Shown: positions 1 to 9,256 of the stretch, piece after piece
Layout of the letters: every line of letters starts with the position of its first letter
How positions within the stretch are numbered: position 1 is the first letter of the stretch
Source: Streptomyces sp. RB17
GTDB taxonomy: Bacteria; Actinomycetota; Actinomycetes; Streptomycetales; Streptomycetaceae
Direction: 5' to 3'
Length of the DNA stretch: 64,000 nt
Assembly: GCF_009604455.1 (NCBI RefSeq)
Contig: NZ_WEGL01000006.1
Span: 248,001 to 312,000, forward strand
The notes under the pieces: generated by a model
What the model was told of the DNA's origin: nothing
The model's database searches: none
Seen by the model: only the letters and a program-made list of their open reading frames with translations
Translations under genes and position numbers: made by a program

Positions 1-54
1 GGACTGGGTGGACGTGTCCACGCCGACGACGAGCGGACCCTCGGCTGCTGACAT
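1..54 (-). CDS. xylB: Xylulokinase, N-terminal fragment (gene runs off the window)
   Basis: Only the first 18 codons are present, read leftwards from an ATG at 54. They contain GVDTSTQS, the phosphate-binding start of FGGY-family carbohydrate kinases. Transcription diverges from xylA, the usual xylA/xylB arrangement in actinomycetes, where xylulokinase phosphorylates the D-xylulose made by xylose isomerase. The family call comes from this short motif plus context. Nothing can be said about the rest of the gene. Confidence 0.8.
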   Translation of the reverse strand, partial: MSAAEGPLVVGVDTSTQS

Positions 55-207
55 GGGGCTCTCCCTTTTCCGCGATGTTCCGCGACATCTGTGACTTTCG
101 GCGGCTCTGCGGGACAAAGACATCTTGTCTCTTCCCAGAGGCGCGGGTGCATACTAATTTGTAAACCGCCATGACGAAATAGTCGCAACGCAGCAAGGAG
201 CCGCGGC
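55..207. promoter_or_regulatory. Divergent xylB-xylA control region with inverted repeats
   Basis: This 153-bp interval must drive both xylB (left) and xylA (right). Two short inverted repeats are visible: GATGT-6-ACATC at 74-89 and AGACA-TCT-TGTCT at 118-130. An AT-rich stretch, ACTAATTTGTAAAC (153-166), stands out in the GC-rich surroundings and lies about 40 bp before the xylA start. Xylose genes of actinomycetes are commonly controlled by ROK-family repressors; which of these elements is the operator is inference. The xylA ribosome site AAGGAG lies about 9 nt before the ATG. Confidence 0.45.
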
Positions 208-1374
208 ATGAGCTACCAGCCCACCCCCGAGGACAGGTTCACCTTCGGCCTGTGGACCGTCGGCTGGCAGGGAAGGGACCCGTTCGGCGACGCCACCCGC
301 CGTGCCCTGGACCCGGTGGAGACGGTGCAGCGCCTGGCCGAGCTGGGTGCCCACGGTGTGACCTTCCACGACGACGACCTGATCCCGTTCGGGTCGTCGG
401 AGACCGAGCGCGAATCGCACATCAAGCGGTTCCGCCAGGCCCTGGACGCCACCGGCATGACCGTGCCGATGGCCACCACCAACCTGTTCACCCACCCCGT
501 GTTCAAGGACGGCGCCTTCACCGCCAACGACCGCGACGTGCGCCGCTACGCACTGCGCAAGACCATCCGCAACATCGACCTCGCGGCCGAGCTGGGCGCG
601 AAGACGTACGTCGCCTGGGGCGGGCGTGAGGGCGCCGAGTCCGGCGCCGCCAAGGACGTACGAGTCGCCCTCGACCGGATGAAGGAGGCCTTCGACCTGC
701 TCGGTGAGTACGTCACCGCCCAGGGCTACGACCTGCGCTTCGCCATCGAGCCCAAGCCGAACGAGCCGCGCGGCGACATCCTGCTGCCCACCGTCGGCCA
801 CGCCCTGGCCTTCATCGAGCGCCTGGAGCGCCCCGAGCTGTACGGCGTCAACCCGGAGGTCGGGCACGAGCAGATGGCGGGCCTGAACTTCCCGCACGGC
901 ATCGCGCAGGCCCTGTGGGCGGGCAAGCTGTTCCACATCGACCTCAACGGCCAGTCGGGCATCAAGTACGACCAGGACCTGCGGTTCGGCGCCGGTGACC
1001 TGCGGGCGGCGTTCTGGCTGGTCGACCTGCTGGAGAGCGCCGGCTACGAGGGCCCGCGGCACTTCGACTTCAAGCCGCCGCGGACGGAGAACCTCGACGG
1101 CGTGTGGGCCTCGGCGGCCGGCTGCATGCGCAACTACCTCATCCTCAAGGAGCGGGCCGCCGCCTTCCGCGCCGACCCGGCGGTCCAGCAGGCGCTGCGC
1201 GACTCGCGGCTGGACGAGCTGGCCCGGCCCACCGCCGCGGACGGACTGCAGGCCCTGCTCGCCGACCGCACCGCCTTCGAGGACTTCGACGTCGAGGCCG
1301 CTGCCGGGCGCGGCATGGCGTTCGAGCGGCTCGACCAGCTCGCCATGGACCACCTGCTGGGCGCGCGGGGCTGA
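208..1374 (+). CDS. xylA: Xylose isomerase
   Basis: 388-residue cytoplasmic enzyme that interconverts D-xylose and D-xylulose (and D-glucose/D-fructose) using two divalent metals on a TIM barrel. Visible signatures are HDDDLIPFG with the catalytic His near residue 54, YVAWGGREG, IEPKPNEPRGDI with metal-ligand Glu, GVNPEVGHEQMAGLNF, and HIDLNGQSGIKYDQDLRFG with metal-binding Asp residues. Length fits the short class I enzymes of actinomycetes, so the protein looks intact. The ATG is preceded by AAGGAG at about 9 nt. It diverges from xylB, so the pair forms the xylose entry route into the pentose phosphate pathway. Confidence 0.97.
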   Translation: MSYQPTPEDRFTFGLWTVGWQGRDPFGDATRRALDPVETVQRLAELGAHGVTFHDDDLIPFGSSETERESHIKRFRQALDATGMTVPMATTNLFTHPVFKDGAFTANDRDVRRYALRKTIRNIDLAAELGAKTYVAWGGREGAESGAAKDVRVALDRMKEAFDLLGEYVTAQGYDLRFAIEPKPNEPRGDILLPTVGHALAFIERLERPELYGVNPEVGHEQMAGLNFPHGIAQALWAGKLFHIDLNGQSGIKYDQDLRFGAGDLRAAFWLVDLLESAGYEGPRHFDFKPPRTENLDGVWASAAGCMRNYLILKERAAAFRADPAVQQALRDSRLDELARPTAADGLQALLADRTAFEDFDVEAAAGRGMAFERLDQLAMDHLLGARG

Positions 1375-1379
1375 ACGCA

Positions 1380-1421
1380 CGGAGGGCCGGGGTGCGGCAC
1401 GCGCCGCGCCCCGGCCCTCCG
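1380..1421. terminator. Bidirectional hairpin terminator between xylA and the convergent esterase gene
   Basis: A long GC-rich inverted repeat: CGGAGGGCCGGGG pairs with CCCCGGCCCTCCG around a GC-rich tip. It starts 5 nt after the xylA stop and lies before the end of the convergent gene ending at 1457, so it can serve both. There is no strong T-tract, as is usual for Streptomyces hairpin terminators. A smaller repeat, GTCCGG-TTT-CCGGAC, follows at about 1425-1439. Confidence 0.75.
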
Positions 1422-1456
1422 TCAGTCCGGTTTCCGGACTGTCCGGTCGAGGGGCG

Positions 1457-2797
1457 TCACAGTCCCTCGGGCAGCCGGACGTAGACGACGGTCGTCCTGA
1501 TCCCGCTGTCGACAAGTCGTCCCTGCGCGTCGAAGGCGCCTGCGCCGTCGGTCATCCCGAAGTCGTTGTCATTGATCAAGGCGAGCGTGTCGTGGTCCAC
1601 GCGCGCGATGCCCTCGATCTTCTGCTGCACGCCGTCGACCTTGTTCAGGTCGACCACGAGCCGCTTGGCCAGCACCGGCACGCCGGCGGCCGCCGGATCG
1701 TCCAACTGCTCCAGGGACGGCGAGGTCGCGTCGTCGTCCCAGGGGCCGCCCAGGATGCTCGACCTGCGCCCCAGCTGGACCAGTTGCAGCCGGGCCGCCT
1801 TGTCCGTGCGCTCCTCGACGAGCAGCCGGTCGCCGCCCACGGCCACCACCGAGGAGATCTTCAGCTCGGAGGTGTCGTTCTCGCTCGGGTCGACGACGTT
1901 CACCGGGTCGAATCCGTACGCGTACTCGGCGGTGACGGCCTTCTCGCGCGGCGAGAAGCGCAGCAGCCGGGTGGTGCGCGAGGCGTCCCCGGCGTCCGCG
2001 TCCGGCAGCGACAGCGGGCTCTGCAGGGCCATCACCAGGTCACCGTCGGGAAGCTGCGCCAGCCCCTCGAACCCCCGGTTGATCTTGCGGTGCAGGAAGA
2101 TCGACGGCAGCGCCTCGACCACCGGGTAGTCCGCGCCCTTCAGGCCGAGCCCCTTGGGCACGTACCGGGTGAGCACCTTCCCGTGCGCGGAGACGTGGAC
2201 GAGCGAAGGGCCGTACTCGTCGACGAGCCAGAACGTGCCGTCGGCGGCGCGCACGATGCCCTCGGTGTCCAGGCCGTTCGGATCATACGAGAGCGGCGTC
2301 TTCGCGTCGTAGGTGTACGGCGCCTCGTCGCGGCTCTGCTGATCGGGCAGCCCGGTGACGGCCTTCCCGGAAGAGGTGGTCAGCGGGATCGCGTCGACGA
2401 CCTGGACCGTGTCTCCGCAGACCCGGATCTTCACGATCGCGGGGTCGAATCCCGGCACCGGGAAGGTGCGGCGCTTCTTGCCGTCCACCTTGATCTGCCC
2501 GTTGGGGCCGCGGTCGGTGACCGTCCAGTACTCGCCCTTGCGGCCCGCCGGGTAGATGTCACTGCCGATGCCGCCGAGCTTCACCCCGTGGTCGTCGTCG
2601 ACGCTGCCGGGCAGCAGCGCGTTGCTGAACGAGCCGAGCGGAATCTCGCCGAGCGTCGCCGTGCGGATGACGCGGGCGTCCCGCGACGGTGCCGCCGCGG
2701 CCGTTCCCGCGGCCACGAGAGCGGCCGCCAGGGCCAGCGGCAGGCCCGTGGCGACGGAACGGTGGACGCGGCGCCGGCCGGCATCGTGCGGGGACAT
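1457..2797 (-). CDS. Secreted esterase-like protein of the phytase-like family
   Basis: 446 residues with a signal peptide: basic N-region RRRVHR, a hydrophobic stretch LPLALAAALVAAGTAAAA, then a mature domain. The mature part contains YWTVTDRGPNGQ, FDPAIVKIR, NGLDTEGIVRAADGTFWLVDEYGP and GFEGLAQLPDGDLVMALQSP, typical of the bacterial 'esterase-like activity of phytase' beta-propeller family. Substrate is unknown; phosphate-ester or glycan binding is possible. The start at 2797 is chosen over upstream in-frame codons because AGGAGG lies directly before it and the signal peptide begins there. It stands alone between the xyl locus and the SWIM/SNF2 pair. Confidence 0.8.
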   Translation of the reverse strand: MSPHDAGRRRVHRSVATGLPLALAAALVAAGTAAAAPSRDARVIRTATLGEIPLGSFSNALLPGSVDDDHGVKLGGIGSDIYPAGRKGEYWTVTDRGPNGQIKVDGKKRRTFPVPGFDPAIVKIRVCGDTVQVVDAIPLTTSSGKAVTGLPDQQSRDEAPYTYDAKTPLSYDPNGLDTEGIVRAADGTFWLVDEYGPSLVHVSAHGKVLTRYVPKGLGLKGADYPVVEALPSIFLHRKINRGFEGLAQLPDGDLVMALQSPLSLPDADAGDASRTTRLLRFSPREKAVTAEYAYGFDPVNVVDPSENDTSELKISSVVAVGGDRLLVEERTDKAARLQLVQLGRRSSILGGPWDDDATSPSLEQLDDPAAAGVPVLAKRLVVDLNKVDGVQQKIEGIARVDHDTLALINDNDFGMTDGAGAFDAQGRLVDSGIRTTVVYVRLPEGL

Positions 2798-2928
2798 CGG
2801 GCCTCCTGGAGACAAGTTCGTCGACAGCGGCCAGATTTGGGCCCCGTGAGGAACGCCGTGCGACCGCTGGGTGAACAGGCAGCGTCTGCCGCTCGTCGGA
2901 TCGCGGTGCCTTGTCTGGTGACGTGCCG

Positions 2929-4221
2929 TCAAAGGCCTTCTCGCTCCTCCGACTCGGTGTCGAGCCGTGCCGTCGCCACTGCCGTCGCCGGATCACGGTC
3001 CGGCCCGCCCGCAGGAATCCACTGACCCGATTCCTCGCGATACGGCCACCAGCGGCCGTCCCGGCCGAGGCGCAGCTGGAGCCCTTCGCCCGGAACCGTC
3101 CACCGGTTGCCGCGCGTGTCGAACGGCGGCCGTTCGCCCTCCTCCCAGGCGGCTTCGAGTGCCGCACGCGCGCGTGCGAGCAGCACGCCCTCCACCTGCC
3201 ACTCCTCGTCGAGAACCGGCAGCGCCGCCACGCCTCCGGCACGCCAGGCGCGGACAGCCGTCGCCAGCCCCTCGCGACCACGGCCCGACTTCTCCGCGAG
3301 CCGCTCGGTGACGGCATCGCAGGGCGCCCCGCACGCGAGCCGCACGGCGTCCTGCGCGGAGGTCAGGGCAGTGCCGTCCCAGGGAACCGAGCGGAGGACC
3401 TGCGCGAGGAGCCGGTACGCCTCCACCGCGGTGCGGCCCGCAAGGTGCTCCAGCGCCAGGGGTTCGATCCCGGGCGCCGGCGCAGTCCCGGCGGCGAGGG
3501 ACGGTGGCGTGCCCGGCGTCCGCGGGAGGGCCGGCAGCTCGGGCAGCGGAGGCAGGATGTCCCCCGCCGCCCATGCCTGCGCCGCGTCCACGCCGCCGAC
3601 GACGGACGGGGAGGGCTCCGAGCAGGGCGCCGCACTGCGCACGTGCAGTTGCGTCAGGAACGCGTCCTTCTCGCGCCCGCGCAGCAGCAGAAGCAGAAAC
3701 GGATCCTCATCCAGCAGCCGCGCCACCTGGTGACACAGCGCGGCGGTGTGCCCGCAGTGGTCCCACGTCCCGCAGTCGCACTCGGGCTCCAGATCGCCCA
3801 GGCCCGGCAGCAGCTCCACCCCGCCGACCGCGGCGTCCTCGATCAGATGCGGAGGCAGCTCGCCGTCGAGGAGCGCGGCCATGTGCCCGGCCCGCTCCAC
3901 GGCCGCGTCCAGGAACCGTCCCCACTCCTCCTCGGACAGCTCCGGCACCAGGACGTCCGCCCGGTGGGCCGCGCCGCCGCGGTCGCGTACGACGGCGGTG
4001 ACCCGGCCCGGCCGCACGGTCACCGCGCCCACTGCGCCCGCCCGCGCGAGCCGGCGCCCCGCCCTGACCGCCGTCGCGTCCAGCGCGGCGTCCTCCAGGG
4101 CACGCAGCCAGGCGCGACCCCACCAGCTCTGCGCGAACCCACGCCCGCGTGCCGGCGGCAGTGCGGCGAACGTGCGCCCCGCCTCCGCGTCCTGCTCGCG
4201 CTCGTCGTCGTAGTGGCTCAT
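2929..4221 (-). CDS. SWIM zinc-finger protein
   Basis: 430 residues. A SWIM finger, CDCGTWDHCGHTAAL (CxCx6CxH), lies near residues 150-165 and is followed by a leucine-rich helix, LLLLLRGREKDAF. SWIM fingers bind zinc and mediate nucleic-acid or protein contacts. The start codon at 4221 overlaps the stop of the upstream SNF2 helicase gene by 4 nt (ATGA), which implies translational coupling. SWIM proteins encoded next to SNF2 helicases are a recurrent bacterial arrangement, so this protein is probably the helicase partner. The C-terminal half, with WTVPGEGLQLRLGRDGRWWPY, is unassigned. Confidence 0.85.
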   Translation of the reverse strand: MSHYDDEREQDAEAGRTFAALPPARGRGFAQSWWGRAWLRALEDAALDATAVRAGRRLARAGAVGAVTVRPGRVTAVVRDRGGAAHRADVLVPELSEEEWGRFLDAAVERAGHMAALLDGELPPHLIEDAAVGGVELLPGLGDLEPECDCGTWDHCGHTAALCHQVARLLDEDPFLLLLLRGREKDAFLTQLHVRSAAPCSEPSPSVVGGVDAAQAWAAGDILPPLPELPALPRTPGTPPSLAAGTAPAPGIEPLALEHLAGRTAVEAYRLLAQVLRSVPWDGTALTSAQDAVRLACGAPCDAVTERLAEKSGRGREGLATAVRAWRAGGVAALPVLDEEWQVEGVLLARARAALEAAWEEGERPPFDTRGNRWTVPGEGLQLRLGRDGRWWPYREESGQWIPAGGPDRDPATAVATARLDTESEEREGL

Positions 4222-7100
4222 CGCCCCTCCCCGCGCAGTTCCACCAGCGCGGAGAGTTCCGCGTCACTCAGCTCCGTCAGCGCTGCCTCGCCGGCTCCGA
4301 GCACGGAATCCGCCAACTCCCGTTTGCGTCCGAGCATTTCCGCGATGCGGTCCTCCAGGGTCCCCTCGGCGATCAGCCGGTGGACCTGCACCGGGCGGGT
4401 CTGCCCGATGCGGTACGCGCGGTCGGTGGCCTGGGCCTCGACCGCTGGATTCCACCAGCGGTCGTAGTGCACGACATGTTCGGCCCGGGTGAGGTTCAGG
4501 CCCGTCCCGGCGGCCTTCAAGGACAGCAGGAACACCGGTGCCTCGCCGTCCTGGAAACGCCGCACCAGCTCCTCGCGCGCGGCGACCGGGGTGCCGCCGT
4601 GCAGGAGCAGCGACGGCACCCCACGGGCCGACAGGTGCCGTTCGAGCAGCCGGGCCATGCGCACGTACTGGGTGAAGACGAGCACGCCCGAACCCTCCGC
4701 GAGCATGGTGCCGAGAAGTTCGTCGAGCAGCTCCAGCTTCCCCGAGCGTCCCGCGAGCCGGGGCTCGTCCTCCTTGAGGAACTGCGCCGGGTGGTTGCAG
4801 ATCTGCTTCAGGCCGGTCAGCAACCCCACGATCAGTCCGCGGCGGGCCATGGCGTCGGCCGCCGCGATCCGGTCCAGCGTCTCGCGGACCAACGCCTCGT
4901 ACAGCCCTGCCTGTTCGGGGGTGAGGGCCACCGGATGATCGCTCTCGGTCTTGGGCGGCAGCTCGGGGGCGATGCCGGGGTCCGACTTGCGCCTGCGCAG
5001 CAGGAACGGCCGGACGAGCCTCGCGAGCCGCTGTGCGGCGGCCGGGTCGAGGCCGCCCTCGACCGGCTGCGCAAAGCGTGCGCGGAACGTGCCGAGGCGC
5101 CCGAGCAGGCCGGGAGTCGTCCAGTCCAGGATGGCCCACAGTTCGGTGAGGTTGTTCTCCACCGGCGTGCCGGTGAGCGCCACGCGCGCGCGTGCCCCGA
5201 TGCGCCGCAGCGCCCGAGCGGTCGCAGAGTAGGGGTTCTTCACGTGCTGTGCCTCGTCGGCCACCACCATGCCCCAGGGCAGTGCGGCGAGCCGCTCGGC
5301 GTCCAGGCGCATCGTGCCGTACGTGGTCAGGACGAACTCCCCGTCCGCGACGGCTGTGAGAGTGCGTCCGGGACCGTGGAATCTGCGCACCGGCACACCG
5401 GGGGCGAACCGCTCGATCTCGCGCTGCCAGTTGCCGAGCAGGGAGGCAGGGCAGACGACGAGCGTGGGACCGGCGGCCGAGGCGTCCGTCTGCCGGTGCA
5501 GATGCAGCGCGATCAGCGTGACCGTCTTGCCGAGGCCCATGTCATCGGCCAGACAGCCGCCCAGGCCGAGAGACGTCATGCCGGCCAGCCAGTCGAGACC
5601 GCGGAGTTGATAGTCGCGCAGCGTGGCGGCCAGCCCGGGAGGCTGCCCGACAGTGCGTGCGGTACCGGTGTCCGTGAGCCGTTCCCGTAGCCGGTCCAGC
5701 CACCCGGAGGACCGCACGTCCACCTGGTGGCCGTCGACCTCCGCCGAGCCCGTCAGAGCGGCGGCCAGTGCCTCCACGGGGGCGAGGGTGCCGTCCTTCC
5801 GGGTCCGGGCGCGGTGTGCCTGCCGCGCGTCGACCAGGACCCATCCGTCGTGCAGCCGCACCAGGGGACGCTTGGCTTCCGCGAGCCGGTCCAGCTCGTC
5901 CCGGGACAGCTCCCGCCCGCCCAGCGCGAACCACCAGCTGAAGGGGACCATGGCGTCCGGCGAGAGCAGGGACACGGGTGTCGCCGTATCCCGCGGGGCG
6001 GTCGCTCCGTCGTCAGGCGGGCCGACCGTCGCGTGCATCGTGAGGTCGCGCGACAGTTCCTTCGGCCAGTGGACGTCGACTCCCACCGCGGCCAGGGACT
6101 GTGCGCCCTCGCCCGACAACTCGGCGATCTCGTCGTCGGCGAGGTCCACGGCGTCGGGGACGGTGGCGGAGAGCAGTGGGGTCAACGGCGGCCAGGCGTG
6201 GGCGGCGCGGCGCAGGGCCAGCAACGCGTCGGCACGCGTGCGTGGGCCGACCGGTTCGGGTACGGCTCCGGTGCCGGTCCACAGGGCGGCGGCATCGAGG
6301 ACGTCCGACGCTCCGCTCACGCCGTGCACCTGCAGCACCGCACGGAACCGGACGGGCGCGTCGTCCGCCTGCGCGGCGTCGAGCCCGGGGACCTCCACGC
6401 GCAGCGACAGCCGTACGCCCGCGTCATGACCTGCGGCGATGTCATCGGCCCAGGCCCGAAGCGCGGGCAGCCGCTGGGGCTCGGGCGCCGCGTACGCGAG
6501 GCCGCCGGTCACCGCCTCGGCCGCGGGGGAGCGCGGGAGCACGTCGGCGACCGCGTCCAGGAAAGCGCGCAGCAGCCGCTCCGGTTCCGGGAGGCGGGGC
6601 TGCCCTTGGACCGCGAGCGGTACCGCATGGGCCTCCGGGGGCATGGCGACGGCGAGTTGGCGCACCAGCTCCGCGTCCCGCGCGGACAGCGGGCCCACCC
6701 GCCAGGCGTCGTGATCGTCGGGGGAGAGCCCCGGCAGCAGCAGGCCACGGGCCAGGAAGTGCAGGGCCAGGTGGCAGGCGTAGGCCCAGAAACCGCACGA
6801 GCGATGTACTTGGCGCAGTGCACGCGCGTGTCTGAGCAAAGGCAGGGCGCGTCGCACGGGCAGCAGGAGCGCGGGCGTGCGGACCTGCTCGACGCCGCCG
6901 TCCGCCGTGGGCTTCACGATCTCCAGTTCCGCCAGAGAGACGTCGGCGGCGACGGATTCGGCTACGGCGGGAGGGGCCTCGCCGTCCGGTCGCCAGAAGG
7001 CGATCCGGCCGGTGCGCGCCGGGTCGGACGGCAGGAACACCGTGCAGCAGCCGGCCAGTTCGGCGAGCTCGGGGGGTGGCGCCGTGGGAATGGTCTGCAC
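4218..7100 (-). CDS. SNF2-family DEAD/DEAH helicase
   Basis: 960 residues. The N-terminal half matches the SNF2-associated region of bacterial SNF2 proteins; the ATPase core occupies the C-terminal half. Motif I is DDMGLGKTVTLIAL (about residue 518), motif II ADEAQHVKNP (about 612), motif III ALTGTPVENNLTELW, and the last motifs TGLNLTRAEHVVHYDRWWNP and QATDRAYRIGQTRPVQVH are complete, so an active dsDNA translocase is expected. A GTG at 7100 with GAGGAG about 12 nt upstream is preferred to the more distal in-frame ATG, whose added residues look non-coding. Stop overlaps the start of the SWIM gene by 4 nt. Likely role: remodelling of protein-DNA or RNA polymerase complexes. Confidence 0.92.
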   Translation of the reverse strand: MQTIPTAPPPELAELAGCCTVFLPSDPARTGRIAFWRPDGEAPPAVAESVAADVSLAELEIVKPTADGGVEQVRTPALLLPVRRALPLLRHARALRQVHRSCGFWAYACHLALHFLARGLLLPGLSPDDHDAWRVGPLSARDAELVRQLAVAMPPEAHAVPLAVQGQPRLPEPERLLRAFLDAVADVLPRSPAAEAVTGGLAYAAPEPQRLPALRAWADDIAAGHDAGVRLSLRVEVPGLDAAQADDAPVRFRAVLQVHGVSGASDVLDAAALWTGTGAVPEPVGPRTRADALLALRRAAHAWPPLTPLLSATVPDAVDLADDEIAELSGEGAQSLAAVGVDVHWPKELSRDLTMHATVGPPDDGATAPRDTATPVSLLSPDAMVPFSWWFALGGRELSRDELDRLAEAKRPLVRLHDGWVLVDARQAHRARTRKDGTLAPVEALAAALTGSAEVDGHQVDVRSSGWLDRLRERLTDTGTARTVGQPPGLAATLRDYQLRGLDWLAGMTSLGLGGCLADDMGLGKTVTLIALHLHRQTDASAAGPTLVVCPASLLGNWQREIERFAPGVPVRRFHGPGRTLTAVADGEFVLTTYGTMRLDAERLAALPWGMVVADEAQHVKNPYSATARALRRIGARARVALTGTPVENNLTELWAILDWTTPGLLGRLGTFRARFAQPVEGGLDPAAAQRLARLVRPFLLRRRKSDPGIAPELPPKTESDHPVALTPEQAGLYEALVRETLDRIAAADAMARRGLIVGLLTGLKQICNHPAQFLKEDEPRLAGRSGKLELLDELLGTMLAEGSGVLVFTQYVRMARLLERHLSARGVPSLLLHGGTPVAAREELVRRFQDGEAPVFLLSLKAAGTGLNLTRAEHVVHYDRWWNPAVEAQATDRAYRIGQTRPVQVHRLIAEGTLEDRIAEMLGRKRELADSVLGAGEAALTELSDAELSALVELRGEGR

Positions 7101-7370
7101 AGCTCTGCCGCACTCCTCAAATTTGACTACTGGGGGTCGGGTCGCCGAGGGTACAGCACGAGGGGACCGGCCCGGGCATACTGGCCTCGTGATCCGGGCC
7201 GCTTCACAATCTGTTCGAGGGGTGGCCAACGATGGTGGCGCTCGCGGGCACATCATTCCCCTAAGGGGTGGGCCTCAGGGATGTCTCAGGGGCGAGCCCT
7301 GGAACCGCGGGGAGCGGGGGGCCGTTTTCAGAGCAGAGAGCGGCCGGTGGCCGCGAAGGAGGCGACGCTC

Positions 7371-7553
7371 ATGTCCAACAGTGCGAAGATCGCCGTCGGG
7401 GGTGTGGCGGTCGGGCTGATTCTGCTGATCTGGCTGCCCTGGTGGGTGACGTTCCTGATCGTGGTCGGGGTTCCGGCGGCCGCGTATCTGGCGCTGGACC
7501 CCTCACAGCGGCGCAGGCTCCGCCGGGTCTCGCGCAAGGAACTCGGCCGCTGA
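7371..7553 (+). CDS. Small two-helix membrane protein
   Basis: 60 residues: a short N-terminus, two closely spaced hydrophobic segments (KIAVGGVAVGLILLIWLP and WWVTFLIVVGVPAAAYLAL) and a basic tail (QRRRLRRVSRKELGR). AAGGAGG lies about 9 nt before the ATG, and codon use fits the GC-rich norm. It is the real gene inside a much longer open frame. It is transcribed divergently from the SNF2 gene across about 270 bp. Similar short 'hypothetical membrane proteins' are common in Streptomyces; no function is known to me. Confidence 0.75.
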   Translation: MSNSAKIAVGGVAVGLILLIWLPWWVTFLIVVGVPAAAYLALDPSQRRRLRRVSRKELGR

Positions 7554-7656
7554 CGGGACCGTGGACGCCGCGGACGGATCCGGCTGCCGAGACGTGAGAG
7601 CCGCCGGCTCACCGCCCGTGGACGCCGTCGGGGACGTGCAGGGGTGACTTCGGGGG

Positions 7657-7680
7657 CGGGCGGGCTCCAAGGCCCGCCCG
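7657..7680 (+). terminator. Hairpin downstream of the small membrane-protein gene
   Basis: Perfect 9-bp stem CGGGCGGGC / GCCCGCCCG with loop TCCAAG, 104 nt after the stop at 7553. It is probably the terminator of the small membrane-protein gene. No T-tract follows. Confidence 0.55.
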
Positions 7681-8227
7681 GCCTTCGGGGCAGCGCCTGG
7701 CGGTCGGGACAGCGCTGAGCAGCCGCCAGGGTGCCTCGCAACGTACGGCTGCCGGGTCTTGCCCGGTCCGTACGGTCGTCGCGGGACACGCGGACTCGCG
7801 GACTCGCGGCGGCCCCGGCCACCGCGAGTCCGCGCGCAGGCGGCGCCCTCGCGTCTGATCCCGCGTTTCCGCCGGGGGCGTGCGGTCGGCGTCTGGTCCC
7901 GCGTTCTCGTGGGCCGCATGGTCTTCATGGCCGTCGGACGGTCCTGGGGCCGTGCGTGCCCGTGCGGTCGTCGTCCGGTGTCGGGGCCCGGCGCGGGTCG
8001 TGCGGTCGTCGTCCGGTCCCGCGTTTCCGCGTGGGTCGTGCAGTCGTCACCCGGCCTTTGGAGGGGCCAGGTGCGGGCCGTCCGGTGCTGGAATGGCCGG
8101 CGTGCCGCCGGTGGCCGTCGGCGGCGCCCGTACGCGCGTCCAGCGGCAGGCGGCCGGCCGCAGTGACGTCCCAATCAGGCGGTGTGCCGTAGGACCGCCC
8201 TCGCCGCCGGCCTGGCGCCGTCCGGCC
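7681..8227. repeat. Gene-free segment with degenerate ~38-bp repeats
   Basis: No convincing gene on either strand; all frames are open but of low complexity. The core GTGCGGTCGTCGTCCGG recurs in degenerate form starting at 7880, 7962, 8000 and 8038 (spacings 82, 38, 38), often followed by TCCCGCGTTTCCGCG. A small tandem CGCGGACT motif lies near 7790-7810. The function is unknown; the repeats may be decayed coding sequence or a simple expansion. Confidence 0.5.
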
Positions 8228-9115
8228 TCAGAGGGGCCGTACGGCCATCTTGTCGAGTGCCTCCAACAGGCCCGGCAGCTCGGGGCCCCGGCCCACCGGC
8301 AGGACCTCGCCGGGTTCCTCGTCGAGCAGGACGAAGGCGATGTCGTCGGTGCGGGCCACGAGCGACCACCCTGGGCCGTCGGCGCGCAGCGTACGGGCGT
8401 CACCGGGGGCGAACGACGAGCGCACCCGGCCGAGCGGCGGCGGCGACTCGACGTAGGCGCGTGCCTCCGCGAGCACCCGCCTGACCCTCTGGTGGCCGCT
8501 CTGGGGCACGCTCTGCCCGCCCTCAGGCGACGAATCCTCGGCCTCCTCCGGCTCCTCCCGCTCGGCCGGCTTTTCCGGCCCGTCCGGCGTCGCCTGGCCG
8601 TCCGGTGTCGAGAATGCCTCTGTGTCGATCTGCTGCCGCCACGTCGCCCACTGCAGGGCTATCTCGTCGGCGCCCAGGCGGCGCTGGGCCGGTCCCCAGG
8701 TGCTGGTGTCCGGCGGACTCAGCGCAGGCCGGTCCACCACCCCGGGATCGGGGTCGTGCGGGGCGGGGACACCGGGAGCCGCCACCGCGACGGCCAGCGG
8801 CCAGCCCGGCAGGGCGGTCACGACGGCGCGCTCGTCCGGGGACAGTTCGTACTCCATGCCGCAGTCCCAGGACGCGATCGCCACGGCGACCAGCGAGACG
8901 TCGTCGATCACGACCGTCCAGCGCGCACCGCCGCCGTCCTGGCCCAGCACCAGCCCGTACCCGTCGGCGAGCGGCGCGAGTCCCAGCGCCGCACATGCCT
9001 CCGGATAGTCGTCGCCCAGCACGCTCGGAAACTGTGCCGGCGTCAGCAGCACCGCCGTCAGTACGTACAGCGCATCGTCCGCGGCGGCGACGGCCTCATC
9101 GGCGGTCCCGGCCAT
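8228..9115 (-). CDS. Conserved actinomycete protein of unknown function
   Basis: 295 residues, not assigned to a family I can name. An ordered N-terminal domain (residues 1-115) has alternating hydrophobic strands such as GYGLVLGQD, WTVVIDDVSLVAVAIASWDCGMEYEL and PGWPLAVAVAA. An acidic, Pro/Glu-rich linker follows (EKPAEREEPEEAEDSSPEGG), then a C-terminal domain, RVRSSFAPGDARTLRADGPGWSLVARTDDIAFVLLDEEP. The strand-rich N-domain faintly recalls SUKH-like immunity folds, but no diagnostic motif is present. GGGAGG lies about 5 nt before the ATG. It is monocistronic and soluble. Confidence 0.65.
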   Translation of the reverse strand: MAGTADEAVAAADDALYVLTAVLLTPAQFPSVLGDDYPEACAALGLAPLADGYGLVLGQDGGGARWTVVIDDVSLVAVAIASWDCGMEYELSPDERAVVTALPGWPLAVAVAAPGVPAPHDPDPGVVDRPALSPPDTSTWGPAQRRLGADEIALQWATWRQQIDTEAFSTPDGQATPDGPEKPAEREEPEEAEDSSPEGGQSVPQSGHQRVRRVLAEARAYVESPPPLGRVRSSFAPGDARTLRADGPGWSLVARTDDIAFVLLDEEPGEVLPVGRGPELPGLLEALDKMAVRPL

Positions 9116-9256
9116 CCCTGCCTCCCAGTGGTTCGTCCATCGGCGCGCACCCTAGTGCGAGCGGAAGCCGCTTGTCACGACTCCTCACACCACGCGGAGC
9201 TGCAGGTTTCCGCCTGGACGGGGGCGAAACGACCACGGCGGACGGGGAGCTTCCGC

